Source: JACKBC01 sp041391125
Lineage (GTDB): Bacteria > Chloroflexota > Anaerolineae > Caldilineales > Caldilineaceae
Reading direction: 5' to 3'
Length of the DNA: 64,000 bases
Assembly (NCBI GenBank): GCA_041391125.1
Contig: JAWKON010000041.1
Location: 15,216-79,215, forward strand
Positions within the stretch are counted from its first letter, which is position 1. Each line of letters begins with the position of its first letter. Position numbers and translations under genes: made by a program. Shown here piece by piece: positions 26,970-35,504 of the stretch. Below the pieces are notes generated by a model, which was not told the origin of the DNA, ran no database searches, and saw nothing but the letters and a program-made list of their open reading frames with translations.

Positions 26970-28365
26970 TCAATCCTCTACGCGCTCGGCCCAATATTGG
27001 TCCACAAGCGTCTGGATGTCGGTTTGTGCAATCTTGAGCGCTTCTTCGGCGGTTTCGGTCTGGCCCAGCAGTTTATCCCACAGGGTGGTGATGGGGCCGC
27101 CGCTGTAGGCGCCCAGCTCGGTTCCCTGGCCAAAGATAACCGAAATCGAGCTGTTGCGCATGGTGTCGGCAAAGGCCGCGGTGTTGCTAAAGCCGTAGGT
27201 CGATGAGGCTATGTCGCCCCAGATGCCGGCGATATTGTCCGGTCGACCGCACATGCGGCCACCCTCGGCAATAATGGTCTGCCCGGCGTCGCTCAGAATA
27301 AACTTAATCAGATCCCAGGATTGATCCTTGTATTCGGACAGCGCGGTGATCACGTGGCCGTGGACGTGGCCAAAGGTGAAGTTGCTGTCGGCCTCGCCGG
27401 TGGGCGCTTCGATGACATCGAAGTTGATGCCTTCCGGCGTGGTGGCCAGCTCTGCGCAGGCGCGGCATTACCCACGGCCCTTCCAGATACATGGCCACGC
27501 GGCCCGTATCCAGCCCGACGCCGCCGCCTTCGACCACCTCTGGGCCGGGGCTCCAGTCGTTGGCAATGGCGTCGTAGATCAAGAATTGCAGCGCCGACGC
27601 AATGTCCGGGTGATCCCAATAGGCCTCTTTGGGCTCGGTAATGCGGTCCCACTCCACGTGGCCGTTGCGGCGCATAAAGGTGGTGCAGCGCCCGTAGCCG
27701 CCATTCCAGCCCTGCGCCTGCCCCCAGCCGTAATATTTGGCGCCATCCTCTTCATAGGAGAGGTCCTGGATCATCTGCTGGAACTCTTCCCATTTCCAGC
27801 CGGCCTGCGGATAGGCAACCCCCTTTTTGTCAAAGAGGTCTTTGTTATAATAGATGACCAGTGAGCCGGTGTCGGTGGGCGTCATGTAGCGGTCGCCCTG
27901 CCACAGCGTCTGGTTGTCATAATTTTCGCCGCCGGGGAAAAATTCTTCGGCGGCATCGGCGGAAATATAGTCGTTGAGCGGCGTCAGCACGCTGTTTTCA
28001 GCATAGGCCTGCCACATCCAGCCTTGAATATAGAGCACATCCGCCGCATCATCGGCGGCAAAGTTGGCCTGAATTTTTTCGTAATAGCCGCCCGGATATT
28101 GCTCTACCGAGACGTTGACGCCCTCGGTTTGCTCTTGATACGCATTGACCATGTTCTCGTAGACCACGGCGTCCTGCACATCGGCCCAGGCCGAAAGACG
28201 CAGGGCAACACCCTCGGCGCTGGCCGCGCCGCCGCCGTCAGCCGCCGGCGCGGCGCCTTGCGGTGCGCAGGCTGCCAGCATCATGCCGCCAATGGTAAAG
28301 GCAGAGGCCTTCAAAAAATTACGACGACTTAAATGGGAGTTCGCTCGGAAATCGTGCCTTGGCAT
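26970..28365 (-). CDS. Carbohydrate ABC transporter substrate-binding lipoprotein A, one frameshift
   Basis: N-terminus has a twin-arginine-like SRRNFLKASAF and a lipobox (MMLAAC), so it is exported and lipid-anchored. The body is a family 1 extracellular binding protein: LRLSAWADVQDAVVYENMV, DVLYIQGWMWQAYAENSVL, TPTDTGSLVIYYNKDLFDKK and AMYLEGPWVMPRL. The frame then slips near 27465 and continues in the frame ending at 26970 (SEYKDQSWDLIKFILSD, WDKLLGQTETAEEALK). Binds a sugar and hands it to permeases A1/A2. Joined length about 455 residues, typical for the family. Confidence 0.85.
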
Positions 28366-28565
28366 AGTTCCTCCTTGATTAGGAAAAGATGTGGGATATT
28401 GATGAAACTGGGGGAGAATAACCAGCAGATCAGGAGATCACTTCGTGCGGGCGGTCTCACAGTTGCTGATTGCTAAAACTGCGCAAAGTTCAATTCAAGC
28501 CTGGGAGCTTCTTATTTCATTATACCTTATAGGAAGCGCAAATAAAAGTGGCGTGATAGCAGTAC

Positions 28566-28632
28566 GGGCATGAGTGGCGGCGGCAGAAGGTGGGCCAGTC
28601 AGATACACGTTGTCCCGCCGCCACTCATGCCC
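28566..28632. terminator. Perfect 18-bp GC-rich hairpin downstream of the PanB-like gene
   Basis: Arms 28566-28583 and 28615-28632 are exact complements (GGGCATGAGTGGCGGCGG and its reverse complement) with a 31-nt loop. It lies 66 bp past the stop of the PanB-like gene within the 330-bp gap 28366-28697. No clear T-run follows, so it may block exonucleases rather than be a classical terminator. The remaining gap shows nothing else. Confidence 0.5.
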
Positions 28633-28697
28633 CTCTGTTTGCGCCATCACTATTTGTACTCTCTATAGTATTTGGCAAGAAAGCCAATCTTGATTAA

Positions 28698-29492
28698 TCA
28701 CCCTTGTTTATCTAAAGCTTCCAGGAATTTCGCATACTCATCATCCTTCACGCTGATCGTATGTCCAGTCTCGGGGTAGGCGCCGCTGGCCACATCCTCG
28801 CGGAATTCGCGGAAAGCCGCAATCGACTCCTGATGCAGGCGGGCGTATTCGCTTTTGAAATCGCGATACACTTTGGCGTGACGGGGGACGTGACCTTCGT
28901 TGTCGCCCAGCACGTCGGTGGAAAAGAGATATTGGGCGTCGCAGCCCGTGCCGCTGCCCATGCCGATGACGATCAGGTTGACGCGCTTGGAGATTTCGGC
29001 GGCAATCTTGTGCGGCACAATCTCCATCTCTACGGCAATGGCGCCCGCCTCCTGATAGGCCAGCGTGACCTCATAGACCTTGAGCGCCTCCGCCGCCGTT
29101 TTGCCCACCGCCTTAAAGCCGCCAAACCAGGTGCTCTTGTAGGGCACAAAGCCCACGTGGCCCACTACCGGAATGCCCTCATCGGCAATGGCTTTGACAA
29201 AGGCCAGACTCGACCCGCAATATACCGCATCCGCCCCATTGCGCAAGGCGCGAAAGGCGCTGCCCACCGCCTCGGGCGCGCTGTTGTAATCGCCATAGGC
29301 CTGGCCAATGGTCAAAAACGTGTTGGGCGCCGCCGCTCGAATGGCCTTGGTATCGCTGCGCTCCGACGTGATGATCAGGTCGATGCCGGCGGCTTCGCAA
29401 GCCGCCGCTTCCTTGGCGTTGCGCACGTAGATTTCGGTGAGCTGCCGTTGGCCTTTGAGGGCAAAGAGGTCTTTGACGGTCAGTTTGGTCAT
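28698..29492 (-). CDS. Ketopantoate hydroxymethyltransferase (PanB)-like phosphoenolpyruvate-superfamily enzyme
   Basis: 264 residues, about the length of PanB. The C-terminal half matches PanB: PVVGHVGFVPYKSTWFGGFK, VGKTAAEALKVYEVTLAYQE, AGAIAVEMEIVPHKIAAEIS and GMGSGTGCDAQYLFSTDVLG. The N-terminal half differs: the VGDSLGM-type metal and substrate motif is replaced by LIITSERSDTKAIRAAAPN. So it belongs to the PanB/PEP-mutase-like fold but may act on another 2-oxoacid. The neighbour is a Gfo/Idh/MocA oxidoreductase, which suggests sugar-derived substrates rather than pantothenate synthesis. Confidence 0.7.
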   Translation of the reverse strand: MTKLTVKDLFALKGQRQLTEIYVRNAKEAAACEAAGIDLIITSERSDTKAIRAAAPNTFLTIGQAYGDYNSAPEAVGSAFRALRNGADAVYCGSSLAFVKAIADEGIPVVGHVGFVPYKSTWFGGFKAVGKTAAEALKVYEVTLAYQEAGAIAVEMEIVPHKIAAEISKRVNLIVIGMGSGTGCDAQYLFSTDVLGDNEGHVPRHAKVYRDFKSEYARLHQESIAAFREFREDVASGAYPETGHTISVKDDEYAKFLEALDKQG

Positions 29493-29541
29493 GATGATGT
29501 GTCCTTTGGTTTATTCATACTTGGATGATCGAGGTAAACGA

Positions 29542-30579
29542 TTAACCCTCCGGCAGCACCAAATCCACTGGCTGGCCCGTCTGCGCCGACTCATTCATGG
29601 CGCACAGCACGCGCGTCGCCGCCACGCCATCGGCGCCGGTGGCCAGCAGCGGTGCATCGTGGGCCACGGCGTCCACAAAACGGGCAATCGATTCGAGCAT
29701 AAAGCCGCCGATGCGGGCGTCGCCGGTGGGCGTAATGCCGGTGATATCGCCATAGGAGAGGCGGCTGTCGGTGTGTTTTTCCAGGGCGCCGTGATGGGAC
29801 GGATCGATGTAAATAGCGCCGTCACTGCCCAAGATTTCCACTTTAAAATCGTACACAATGGGTTGGCTGCGCGGCAGAATCCAGGCGTTTTCAAAGGTGA
29901 CTACGGCCCCGCGTGAAAATTCGGCAATGGCCACGTGAAAGTCCGGTGTATCCACGCCCAGCTTTTGGAGAATGCCCGCACGGTTGACGCCATAGACACG
30001 CGTCACTTCGTCGTTGAGCAGAAAGCGCATCATGTCCACCGTGTGGCAGCAGAGAAACCAGAGCGCCGACGACTTGGCCGCCCAGCTCAACATCTCCTGC
30101 GGCACAAAGGTGGTATTGCTCAGGCGGGCATAACCATAGGTAATCTGGCCCAATTCGCCGGCGGCAATGGCCTGCTGCGCGGCTACAATGGGCGGATTGA
30201 CCCGGTTGTGAAAGTCGACCATGAGTTTGACGCCCGCCGCCGCCGCCGCGTCCACAATTTCCTGCGCCTCCTCCACGGTGGTAGCCAGCGGCTTTTCGCA
30301 CAGAATGTGCTTGCCTGCCTGCGCCGCGGCCACGGCAATCTCTTTATGCGCAAAGTCGGGCGTGGCAATGGAGACGGCCTGAATGTCCGGATTGTTAAGC
30401 AGGTCGGCATAGTCGGTGTAATGAGTGCGGGCGCCAAAATTTTCGGCCGCGCCTTTGGCCCGCGCGGCGTCAACATCGCAGACGGCTACCAGTTCCGCCT
30501 CAGCCAGCCGCTGATAGACCGTGGCGTGCAGGTTGCCCAAAATGCCGGTTCCAATCACACCAAAGCCGATTCTTTGCAT
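29542..30579 (-). CDS. Gfo/Idh/MocA-family NAD(P)-dependent oxidoreductase
   Basis: 345 residues, intact. Starts at ATG 30579 behind CCTCCGGAGG. Rossmann motif GFGVIGTGILGNLHATVY, then SIATPDFAHKEIAVAAAQAG and ILCEKPLATTVEEAQEIV (EKP signature). FLCCHTVDMMRFLL holds the His usually near the substrate. Catalyses oxidation or reduction of a sugar or inositol derivative. Lies 49 bp upstream of the PanB-like gene in the same direction, so the two likely form a pathway unit. Confidence 0.9.
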   Translation of the reverse strand: MQRIGFGVIGTGILGNLHATVYQRLAEAELVAVCDVDAARAKGAAENFGARTHYTDYADLLNNPDIQAVSIATPDFAHKEIAVAAAQAGKHILCEKPLATTVEEAQEIVDAAAAAGVKLMVDFHNRVNPPIVAAQQAIAAGELGQITYGYARLSNTTFVPQEMLSWAAKSSALWFLCCHTVDMMRFLLNDEVTRVYGVNRAGILQKLGVDTPDFHVAIAEFSRGAVVTFENAWILPRSQPIVYDFKVEILGSDGAIYIDPSHHGALEKHTDSRLSYGDITGITPTGDARIGGFMLESIARFVDAVAHDAPLLATGADGVAATRVLCAMNESAQTGQPVDLVLPEG

Positions 30580-30644
30580 TTTTGCCTCCGGAGGAGTGTT
30601 GGGATATGCTCACACAAATTCTTGTATGAAGCGATAAGTAATTT

Positions 30645-30965
30645 TCAGTGAATCAGAGGAGTAGTTTGTGTAATATTGGTCAGCGCCCGACTCAAAAGGC
30701 TGCGGTTTGTTTGGCCAGGAACAATGATGACGCCCCAATGCTCACGGCCAGACAAGAACCACTCTGACACCAGGGGAGCAAAATCTTGCGCGTTGCTTGT
30801 AAAAAGAATTCGCTTTTGATGTGCAGCCAATGTAAGAACATCCTCATCATCTGCACCTTCGGGGAGCAACGTTTGCGCCAATACAACATCGACCTGCAGC
30901 TCCTGACCAAGCTTGACTAATCCGCCCCATACGTGCTCATCAAGCAATATTTGGGGAGAACTCAT
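30645..30965 (-). CDS. DUF5615 PIN-like toxin
   Basis: 106 residues. ILLDEHVWGGLVKLGQELQV has the first PIN-like acidic site, EGADDEDVLTLAAHQKRILF the second, and TSNAQDFAPLV the third (Asn/Asp). The DUF5615 family is a small PIN-like nuclease domain usually paired with a DUF433 gene. Its ATG overlaps the stop of the upstream DUF433 gene by 4 nt, which supports a toxin-antitoxin unit. The target RNA is unknown. Confidence 0.8.
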   Translation of the reverse strand: MSSPQILLDEHVWGGLVKLGQELQVDVVLAQTLLPEGADDEDVLTLAAHQKRILFTSNAQDFAPLVSEWFLSGREHWGVIIVPGQTNRSLLSRALTNITQTTPLIH

Positions 30966-31384
30966 GTGCGCGGGCCTCTCAAAGCCGCAACTTGCTCCGA
31001 TGTCAAGTATTGCTGGAGTTGTATTTGAATCGCTTCGGGGGAATTGGCCGCTATTTCTGCATCAATCTCCGCTCGATGATCGTAATAGTAAGCAATGGCT
31101 TCAAAGATGGCTGCGGGCGAAATATGAGGGAGATCATCGGAGATAACCTCCTCAACTGAGTGGCCAGCGTTTAAGAACTCGGCCACATGGCGAACGGCCA
31201 CTCGCGTACCATAGATGTAAGGGTGCAGCCCATTTCGTGTTTGACGTAGGTGAATATGGACCATTCCGCCAAATTGTTGGAAGATAGCCGTTTCAGCCAC
31301 TTTCTCGGGCGTGGTAGCCATTTCGCGCGCGCGGCGCTCTAACAATTGATAAGTCTCCGACGATACTTGAATTGCGACACTCAT
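30962..31384 (-). CDS. DUF433-family antitoxin
   Basis: 140 residues from ATG 31384 (MSVAIQVSSETYQLLERRAR); an upstream extension to 31408 is less likely. N-terminal ribbon-helix-helix-like part, then the DUF433 winged-helix: LHPYIYGTRVAVRHVAEFLN, AGHSVEEVISDDLPHISPAA and AIFEAIAYYYDHRAEIDAEI. Precedes and overlaps its toxin gene, the usual order. DUF433 proteins neutralise the DUF5615 PIN-like partner and probably repress the operon. Confidence 0.8.
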   Translation of the reverse strand: MSVAIQVSSETYQLLERRAREMATTPEKVAETAIFQQFGGMVHIHLRQTRNGLHPYIYGTRVAVRHVAEFLNAGHSVEEVISDDLPHISPAAIFEAIAYYYDHRAEIDAEIAANSPEAIQIQLQQYLTSEQVAALRGPRT

Positions 31385-31482
31385 ATACGAATTATCCTCT
31401 GTAAACAAGCTTTTCTCTGGGCGAAAGTTCTCTTTGCAGTATAGGCTCTCGATTTACTTGTGTCAGCTGTATTGGTTAATGG

Positions 31483-32679
31483 TTAATGCACCCCTAGTTC
31501 GTGCTGCAACACAAGCGCCGCCGCCCCCAGAATGACAATGTCGGCGCCCAATGTGGCGGCTTCCACCGTAGCGCCGCTGACCACGCGCGCCAGCGAACGG
31601 CAGTTGACCTCCTGGTTGATGCGCGTAAAGAGCATCTCACCAAAACGGGTGACGCGCCCGGTCAGCAGAATATGCGATACGCTGAGCACGCCTACTACGT
31701 TGGCCAGCGCAATTCCCAAATAGAGACCCACCTCGTCCACAATGGCGCAGACGTGCGGATCGCCCAGCTCAAAGGCCTGGATGACCGTTTCAATATCGAT
31801 GTCCGCGGCGGGGGCCAATCCAGCCAGGATGGATGCGGGATGCGCCTGCGCACGCTGGCGGGCGCGCTGCACAATGGCGCGGCTGCTCACCAGCGTTTCT
31901 AGGCAGCCATAGTTGCCGCAGCGACACCGCTCGCCATTCTCCACTACCGTCACGTGTCCAATCTCGCCGGCGCCAAAGGCGGCGCCCAAAAAGAGCTGGC
32001 CGTTGAGCACAATGCCGGCGCCCACATCGCGCCCGATATTCACCACCACCAAATCGGGCTGTTCCCTGTAACGCCCGTAGCGATATTCAGCCAACACGGC
32101 GGCATGACCGGCATTGGCCAGATGCACCGGCAATTTATAGCGGGCGTGCAGCAGATCGCGCAGCGGCAAGTTATACCAGCCAAAGTTGACCGAGCGCAGC
32201 ACCCGTCCGCTATGCGGGTCGGTGATGCCGGGGCCGCCCACGCCAATGCCCATAATGGGGCTGGTCGCCTTGTCCAGCAGGGCGTCCACCAGCGCATAAG
32301 CCAGCGCCACGGCATCGTCGCCGGTGCGCTCGGCCACGGGCAGTTCAACGCGATGCAATATGGCCCCTTGCATGTTGACCACGGCCCCCCGAAAAACACC
32401 GCCGGCCAGATTCAGACAGAGCAGATGATAGGCATTCTCGACCACTTTGAGCAGCGTGGGCGGTTTGCCTCTGGCGCCCGCAATGGCCGCCCCATCTTCA
32501 ATCAAGCCATCTTCGATTAACGAAGTGGCGACAGCGGAAACCGTGGCTGCGGTCAGCTTGGTTTGGCGAGCAATATCGGCCCGGCTGATGGCGCCCGCTT
32601 TGTAGATTGTGTTGAGCACCAGCCGGCTATTGTGCCACTTGGTTTGTGCGCGCGTGGCTTTCTGCGTCCGTTTAATCAT
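31483..32679 (-). CDS. ROK-family transcriptional regulator (NagC/XylR-type)
   Basis: 398 residues from ATG 32679. N-terminal helix-turn-helix: LVLNTIYKAGAISRADIARQ then TKLTAATVSAVATSLIEDGL. C-terminal sugar-kinase-like domain: GIGVGGPGI, NIGRDVGAGIVLNG, GAGEIGHVTV with the sugar-binding Glu-His, and the zinc motif RCRCGNYGCLE. Four bases separate it from permease B2, so it probably regulates importer B in response to its sugar. Classical ROK repressors bind operators near such transporter genes. Confidence 0.92.
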   Translation of the reverse strand: MIKRTQKATRAQTKWHNSRLVLNTIYKAGAISRADIARQTKLTAATVSAVATSLIEDGLIEDGAAIAGARGKPPTLLKVVENAYHLLCLNLAGGVFRGAVVNMQGAILHRVELPVAERTGDDAVALAYALVDALLDKATSPIMGIGVGGPGITDPHSGRVLRSVNFGWYNLPLRDLLHARYKLPVHLANAGHAAVLAEYRYGRYREQPDLVVVNIGRDVGAGIVLNGQLFLGAAFGAGEIGHVTVVENGERCRCGNYGCLETLVSSRAIVQRARQRAQAHPASILAGLAPAADIDIETVIQAFELGDPHVCAIVDEVGLYLGIALANVVGVLSVSHILLTGRVTRFGEMLFTRINQEVNCRSLARVVSGATVEAATLGADIVILGAAALVLQHELGVH

Positions 32680-32685
32680 CAAAAT

Positions 32686-33522
32686 CTACTTTACCGATCC
32701 CAATGTCAGTCCTTTAACAATATATTTCTGGGCAAAAGCCGCGAAGATCAACATGGGCAAAATAGCCGTAATCGACGCCGCCGTCATAGGCCCCCACTCG
32801 ATGGAAGCATAGCCGCGGAAGGCCGCCACCGCCACGGTGACCGTTTCGGCCCGGCTAAAGGTGAGCGCCAGCGCAATGGTCAGTTCGTTCCAGATCCAGA
32901 TGGCGGCCAGGATGGCCGTGGCGGCAATGCCCGGCGCCGAGACCGGAATGTACACGTAGCGCAGCGTCTGCCAATAGGTACAGCCGTCAATGTGCGCCGC
33001 GTCATCCAGATCGGCGGGTATCTCCTGAAAAAAGCTGCGCAACAGCCAAACAGCATAGGGCAGCACAAAGACCTGATAGACCAACGCCAATCCAAAATGA
33101 GTGTCGTAGAGCCCAATGCGCTGATAGAGCGCGTACATGGGAATCACAAAAAGAAATTCGGGCAGCATATAGGCCATCAGCAGCCAGACCATGAGCACGC
33201 GCTTACCCCGAAATTGTAGTCGATTTAGCGCATAGGCGGTAAAAATAGCAATGGCAATGGCCAATACAATGCCAATTACTGTCACCAGAATGCTGTTGAA
33301 AAAGGCGTCACGAAAGCCGTCTTTGGCCCAAATGGCGGCATGGTGGTCCCAGATCGGGCGAAAAAAGAGAGACGGCGGCAGCGCAAACGCATCGCGCTGG
33401 GTCTTGAGCGAAATGGATAGAATCCAGACAATCGGAAAGAGGGTCAGTAGGATGGCGCCAAGCGCAATCAGGTAGGCGACGATTCGATTTGAGACTTGGC
33501 GAGTTTGATGGGCAGAATTCAT
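32686..33522 (-). CDS. Carbohydrate ABC transporter permease B2 (MalG-like)
   Basis: 278 residues, six helices. LFPIVWILSISLKTQRDAFA at the N-terminus, YMLPEFLFVIPMYALYQRIG, EAA loop ADLDDAAHIDGCTYWQTLRY and the end QKYIVKGLTLGSVK, all MalG-type. It is separated from its probable partner permease B1 by a plus-strand DUF4058 gene with its own promoter. Directly followed by the ROK regulator. Confidence 0.9.
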   Translation of the reverse strand: MNSAHQTRQVSNRIVAYLIALGAILLTLFPIVWILSISLKTQRDAFALPPSLFFRPIWDHHAAIWAKDGFRDAFFNSILVTVIGIVLAIAIAIFTAYALNRLQFRGKRVLMVWLLMAYMLPEFLFVIPMYALYQRIGLYDTHFGLALVYQVFVLPYAVWLLRSFFQEIPADLDDAAHIDGCTYWQTLRYVYIPVSAPGIAATAILAAIWIWNELTIALALTFSRAETVTVAVAAFRGYASIEWGPMTAASITAILPMLIFAAFAQKYIVKGLTLGSVK

Positions 33523-33543
33523 GGAACTAATATTCTGTAAATA

Positions 33544-33552
33544 TGGTATAAT
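33544..33552 (+). promoter_or_regulatory. Extended -10 promoter for the DUF4058 gene
   Basis: TGGTATAAT is an extended -10 element (TGn-TATAAT), 45 bp before ATG 33598. No good -35 box is seen, as expected for an extended -10. It would drive the DUF4058 gene independently of the surrounding minus-strand operon. Confidence 0.45.
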
Positions 33553-33597
33553 GAAACCCTATAACGACTTTCGGATTCTCGTATAAGGAGAACAGCA

Positions 33598-34395
33598 ATG
33601 GAATCACCTTTCCCTGGCATGGATCCCTATATTGAAGCGCCAAAGATCTGGTCGGATTTTCATGGTGATTTGGCTGGTGAAATTCGCGCCGAATTAAATC
33701 GTCATATCCGCCCCAATTACTATGCCGTGTTAACTCCTTATGTGACATACGACACCATTGAAGTTAGTCAAACAAAGACGCATGGCATCTACCCCGATGT
33801 GGGCGTTTGGAAAAGTCCAGCCGAATCGGCCGGTGGAGTCGCTGTCGTTGACTTGGCGGCAACCACGCCGGTTGAAAGTACGGTGACGCTCGAAGTGCCG
33901 CTGGAATTATTTAGTGTCGAGATTCATCGTTCTGATACTGATTTTCTGGTCACCTCTATCGAGATCCTCTCGCCGGTAAACAAAAGAACCAGCCATGATG
34001 CATATGCCGATTATCAGCGCAAACGACGCGAACTGTTGCGCCCGGCTACCCATCTGCTCGAAATCGATCTGTTGCGGGGCGGCGTCCGCCCGCCCTTGGC
34101 GCAATCTGTGCCAGAGGCGCCTTACTATGTCATGTTGAGTAGAGCGACAGATCGCCCGCACGTCAAAGTTTGGCCGATCCCGTTTAACGCGCACTTGCCT
34201 GTTGTGCCCGTGCCGCTGCTGGAGCCGGACCCAGATGTACTCCTTAATTTAGGCGCGATTGTCGCCTCTGTCTATGATCGCGGTGGCTACGATGCCCGTA
34301 TCAACTACCGCGATCCGGTGCCGCCGCCTGCCTTAAAGAAAGCAGAGGCGGAGTGGATCGATCAACTGCTCGCAAAGGCCATGTTAACGAAATAG
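33598..34395 (+). CDS. DUF4058-family protein
   Basis: 265 residues, ATG 33598 with AAGGAG upstream. The family pattern is clear: MESPFPGMDPYIEAPKIWSD then FHGDLAGEIRAELNRHIRPN, YYAVLTPYVTYDTIEVSQTK, FLVTSIEILSPVNKR and RDPVPPPALKKAEAEWIDQL. DUF4058 resembles Uma2/PD-(D/E)xK proteins in its conserved E-IL-SP-K core, but the function is unknown. It occurs mainly in Chloroflexota, Cyanobacteria and Planctomycetes. It lies on the opposite strand within importer B's gene cluster. Confidence 0.85.
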   Translation: MESPFPGMDPYIEAPKIWSDFHGDLAGEIRAELNRHIRPNYYAVLTPYVTYDTIEVSQTKTHGIYPDVGVWKSPAESAGGVAVVDLAATTPVESTVTLEVPLELFSVEIHRSDTDFLVTSIEILSPVNKRTSHDAYADYQRKRRELLRPATHLLEIDLLRGGVRPPLAQSVPEAPYYVMLSRATDRPHVKVWPIPFNAHLPVVPVPLLEPDPDVLLNLGAIVASVYDRGGYDARINYRDPVPPPALKKAEAEWIDQLLAKAMLTK

Positions 34396-34487
34396 CTACG
34401 CCATATCGAACGAACTTCTCGACCAGTACACGCAACACGCAACACGCATGCCCGGCGTAATTATTTTCTACAATCGCCTAAGTGGCA

Positions 34488-35369
34488 TTAGGCTTCCTCA
34501 GCCCAATCCCCCAAACGCATATAGATCAAACAGATCGCCATGATGATCACCGCAAAGATCACCATAATCGTCATGGCCTCGCTGAGCTTGAGCACCTTGA
34601 ATGCCGTACGGTAGGCCAGGGTCTGCACCGCTTCTGTTGAGATGCCGGGCCCGCCATTGGTGGTGCCGAAGATTATGGCGAAGACCTTCAAGCAATCTAT
34701 GGTGCGGAAGATCAGCACAGTCAGCAGCACCGGGCGCAACATGGGCAGCACAATGTGCCGAAAGCGCTGCCACGAACTTGCCCCATCCACTTGCGCCGCC
34801 TCCTGTGGCTCCACAGGCAAACTCTGCAACCCAGCCAGCAGCACAATAAAGACAAAGGCGGTCTGCCACCACGTATCCACCATAATGATGGAGGGCATGG
34901 CCGCCTGTTCCGGTCCAAAAAAGGCCGAAGTGGGCAGCCCCACGGTGCGCAACCCATAGTTGACAATGCCCAACATGGGGTCCAGCATAATCTTGGACAT
35001 GAGCGCCACAATAATGCCGGAGACCATCAGCGGAACCAGCAGCAGCGTACGAATGATGCTGGCGCCAAAATGCAGATTATTGACCACCACCGCCAGCAGC
35101 AACCCCAGCGTCAGTTCAATCGTCACCGCGCCCACGGTGAAATAGAGCGTATTGCCCACCACGCGCCAAAATTGCGGGTCGCTCAGCAGATTCACATAAT
35201 TCTGCAGCCCAATAAACTCGCTGGTCAGCCCCCAATTCCAGTTGAAAAAGCTGAACACCAGCGAATAGACAAACGGATAGAGCGACGTCAACGCCAATAC
35301 CAACACCGCCGGCGCGATAAACCAGTAGCCGGGCGGGATGCGGTAGGTGCGATGGCTGTGGGTGGACAC
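34488..35369 (-). CDS. Carbohydrate ABC transporter permease B1 (MalF/UgpA-like)
   Basis: 293 residues starting at GTG 35369 because GGAG lies 7 nt upstream; the longer frame to 35453 runs through a hairpin. Six helices: YWFIAPAVLVLALTSLYPFV, IIRTLLLVPLMVSGIIVALM and EAA loop PQEAAQVDGASSWQRFRHIV, ending LIYMRLGDWAEEA. Partner of binding protein B and permease B2. Direct downstream neighbour on the same strand is 965 bp away because of the DUF4058 insertion. Confidence 0.88.
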   Translation of the reverse strand: MSTHSHRTYRIPPGYWFIAPAVLVLALTSLYPFVYSLVFSFFNWNWGLTSEFIGLQNYVNLLSDPQFWRVVGNTLYFTVGAVTIELTLGLLLAVVVNNLHFGASIIRTLLLVPLMVSGIIVALMSKIMLDPMLGIVNYGLRTVGLPTSAFFGPEQAAMPSIIMVDTWWQTAFVFIVLLAGLQSLPVEPQEAAQVDGASSWQRFRHIVLPMLRPVLLTVLIFRTIDCLKVFAIIFGTTNGGPGISTEAVQTLAYRTAFKVLKLSEAMTIMVIFAVIIMAICLIYMRLGDWAEEA

Positions 35370-35388
35370 GAGAACTCCGCGTAAAGAA

Positions 35389-35475
35389 GATGACAGGGTG
35401 ACAAGATGACAAGATGACCTGGAGCAGACAGACTCGCCTCGTGATTTTGTCACCCTGTCATCTTGTCATCTTGTC
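35389..35475. repeat. Two-register low-complexity hairpin between binding protein B and permease B1
   Basis: The arms consist of GATGACA/TGTCATC words. 35400-35418 pairs perfectly with 35457-35475 (19 bp); alternatively 35389-35404 pairs with 35447-35462 (16 bp). The two folds exclude each other. It sits right after the binding-protein stop and just before the permease start. Confidence 0.75.
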
Positions 35476-35504
35476 ATTCACAACGAGTCATCTGGCAATC
35501 AAAC

